DNA of 64,000 nt from Muribaculaceae bacterium (GTDB lineage: Bacteria; Bacteroidota; Bacteroidia; Bacteroidales; Muribaculaceae), in contig JAFLTQ010000009.1 of NCBI GenBank assembly GCA_022510385.1, positions 1 to 64,000 of the forward strand. The letters are read 5' to 3'. Shown here one piece after another: positions 62,585 to 64,000 of the stretch; within the stretch, counting starts at the first letter, position 1; every line of letters begins with the position of its first letter. Made by a program: the position numbers and the translations under genes. The notes under the pieces were generated by a model. That model did no database searches. It saw only the letters and a list, made by a program, of their open reading frames with translations, and was not told the origin of the DNA.

Positions 62585-63331
62585 TCAAACCTTTCCCCTT
62601 TTAAGAGCTCTAAAAGCAAAACCAAGATGTCTCCACAGTGTCGGCAGATATCCATAATGTCTTGACATTATCCGGAAACGCTCTTTTAGTGATTTATATT
62701 TGTTCTTGTCAGTCAAACCATCACTCAGATAATCTATGGTGACCCTCTTCAGATTGATGCATCCGCCCACTTCCGTGGTTTTTATACATTTCACACACCA
62801 ATCATAATCTGCCGAGAACCTGTATTTCAGATCATATTCCGGAGCAAGTTCCTTCCTAACCATAAAGGCCTGATGGCATATCAGCATCCCCGAGGCAAAA
62901 GAATTATGAGTCAGAAATTCCGGTGCCCTCAAATGTCTCTCCCCAAGTTTCTCGCCATTCTTATCCACTATAATGGTGTCACCATATATGATATCGGCTC
63001 CATTTTCAGCTCCCTTTGCATATAATGAGAGGGTGTCGGCACTGTGGAAAGAGTCTCCGGCATTCAAAAACAAGACATATTTCCCACGAGCCTTCCTCAG
63101 ACCCTTATTCATCGCATCATAGAGTCCTTTGTCCGGCTCACTGACTATAACCTTATTTTTTATCCCGGCTTCCTCAACTTTTGCAACAGTCTTATCTGTT
63201 GATTTCCCATCAATCAGTATATATTCAAAATCCTTATAAGTCTGACTTTCTAACGATTCAAGGGTTCTACCTATAACACCCTCAGCATTATAAGCCACTG
63301 TAATGACTGATATTAGAAATTCTGAATCCAT
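62585..63331 (-). CDS. GT2-family glycosyltransferase
   Basis: A 248-residue GT-A enzyme: starts LISVITVAYNAEGVIGRTLE, then FEYILIDGKSTDKTV and LFLNAGDSFHSADTL, the last in place of the usual DxD. It continues with FMVRKELAPEYDLKYRFSAD and the YDWC acceptor region. Similar to WcaA/WcaE-type capsule glycosyltransferases. It lies 14 bases from the TolC-type gene on the same strand; whether they work together is unknown. Confidence 0.88.
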   Translation of the reverse strand: MDSEFLISVITVAYNAEGVIGRTLESLESQTYKDFEYILIDGKSTDKTVAKVEEAGIKNKVIVSEPDKGLYDAMNKGLRKARGKYVLFLNAGDSFHSADTLSLYAKGAENGADIIYGDTIIVDKNGEKLGERHLRAPEFLTHNSFASGMLICHQAFMVRKELAPEYDLKYRFSADYDWCVKCIKTTEVGGCINLKRVTIDYLSDGLTDKNKYKSLKERFRIMSRHYGYLPTLWRHLGFAFRALKRGKV

Positions 63332-63345
63332 CTTGATTAAGCCGT

Positions 63346-64000
63346 TTAATTTCCCATATAATAAGCTAAGATTCTTCTACGCAACACTGACTCATATTTT
63401 GCCTGTACCGATTGACTAACTGCCTTTATGTATTCTGTCTGAGCCTGTTCAAACTCTGTCGCATTCGCTTTCCCGTAGTTATATTTTTCTCGGATTGCAT
63501 CAAAGGAGGCGCGAGTTGATTTCTCCGCAACTGCCGACGATTCTTTCCGTTTATTGGCAGCCACTGCCTGTGTATATGCCTGCTGAATCGTTTTATAAAG
63601 CTGCAACTCCGTTTCCTTCAACTGTAATTGTGCGCTCAGTTGTTGCACTTTTGCCTTCCTGACATTATTCCGAGTGCTAAAGGAGTCAAATATCGGTATA
63701 TTAAGCGAAAATCCCAAACTTTGACTCAGATTATGGCGCATCTGACCTAAAAAACTCTCATTATCAAAGCCTGATGTCTTGTAGTAGCTGCTCCCTAAGC
63801 CTGCTGAAAATGACAAGGTCGGAAGATATCCGCTTTGGGCTAACTTTATGTACTTATCTGCTACGTCAACCGCCAAACGTGATGCCTTAACGCTATGATT
63901 TCCGCTCAGCGCTGATTCATAAACTTCTTCCGGTCTCATCAAAGGCAACTCTATCATAGAGACACTAAGGGGCTCAACATCAAACCCTTCCGGTGTCTCA
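63346..64000 (-). CDS. TolC-family outer-membrane efflux protein (partial, cut by window edge)
   Basis: The C-terminal 218 residues of an outer-membrane factor. The frame stays open through the right window edge, so the internal Met at 63957 is not the start. Seen: LPLMRPEEVYESALSGNHSV, SGYLPTLSFSAGLGSSYYKT, SQSLGFSLNIPIFDSFSTRN and the coiled helices with YNYGKANATEFEQAQTEY. This is the second structural repeat of the TolC barrel-and-tunnel fold. Partner RND or ABC pump genes would lie beyond the window. Confidence 0.88.
   Translation of the reverse strand, partial: ETPEGFDVEPLSVSMIELPLMRPEEVYESALSGNHSVKASRLAVDVADKYIKLAQSGYLPTLSFSAGLGSSYYKTSGFDNESFLGQMRHNLSQSLGFSLNIPIFDSFSTRNNVRKAKVQQLSAQLQLKETELQLYKTIQQAYTQAVAANKRKESSAVAEKSTRASFDAIREKYNYGKANATEFEQAQTEYIKAVSQSVQAKYESVLRRRILAYYMGN

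Noticed and set aside
63346..63957. The TolC-type gene as a complete short protein starting at 63957
   Set aside because: The frame continues open with plausible sequence to the window edge, and the protein is far too short for the family, so it is a truncated view of a longer gene.
1..64000. CRISPR arrays, insertion sequences with transposase, rRNA genes, integrases
   Set aside because: No regular spaced repeats, transposase or integrase genes or rRNA segments were seen; the only direct repeats are the 36-bp duplication and the 7-bp array reported above.

Overview
The window looks like chromosomal DNA from a gut Bacteroidales bacterium, most likely Muribaculaceae or a near relative. This rests on a SusC/SusD pair, a fructan-type hybrid two-component system, several surface proteins with type IX-like C-terminal sorting tails, a gadB-glsA-gadC acid-resistance locus, and promoters of the Bacteroidetes form TTTG-N20-TAnnTTTG. 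The genus is inference; the order is well supported.

Layout. 1-6383 is an AT-rich, one-strand run of small genes that reads as a polyimmunity array: a double Imm22 protein, a SUKH (SMI1/KNR4) protein, an Imm17-like membrane protein, a TPR protein, two lipoproteins and several unrecognised proteins. A decayed copy of one of these genes lies just downstream. 6833-15413 is an outer-membrane uptake operon: zinc metalloprotease, SusC, SusD and a secreted protein. 15706-20843 holds a nitroreductase, an unrecognised protein, a 364-bp element bounded by perfect 13-bp inverted repeats (candidate structured RNA or MITE), an NfeD/stomatin pair, an SGNH hydrolase and the 3' stump of a GH97-like gene. 20941-25806 holds a BspA-like LRR/Ig surface protein and a secreted papain-fold peptidase.

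25949-32974 is a compact fructan/fructose locus: GH32 enzyme, MFS sugar transporter and fructokinase on the minus strand, with a divergent hybrid sensor regulator. The regulator overlaps cvpA, which overlaps sufC-sufD-sufS; sufB is absent from this cluster. 36978-43200 encodes an LRR surface protein and a subtilisin-like protease. 43575-49275 is the glutamate/glutamine acid-resistance operon (gadB, glsA, gadC and an MFS gene), followed by pta-ackA. 51988-52579 carries two nearly identical tRNA-Glu genes flanking rpsT. 52726-54143 holds an unrecognised gene and lgt. 54264-64000 is mostly envelope and glycan work: LicD, a fucosyltransferase-like protein, Stealth, GT4, a lipid A-type acyltransferase, a GT2 and a TolC-type protein cut by the window edge, with metG and an M28 lipoprotein among them.

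How the parts work together: the first 6 kb probably protects against toxins of competitors. The metalloprotease-SusCD operon and the fructan locus feed the cell. The gad operon with glutaminase consumes protons, and pta-ackA makes acetate and ATP. LicD, Stealth and the glycosyltransferases probably decorate surface glycans, possibly with phosphodiester linkages. The most unusual signals are the inverted-repeat element at 17743-18106, the immunity array with its unknown families, the suf operon without sufB, and the 7-bp repeat array that sets the reading frame at the start of the M28 gene.
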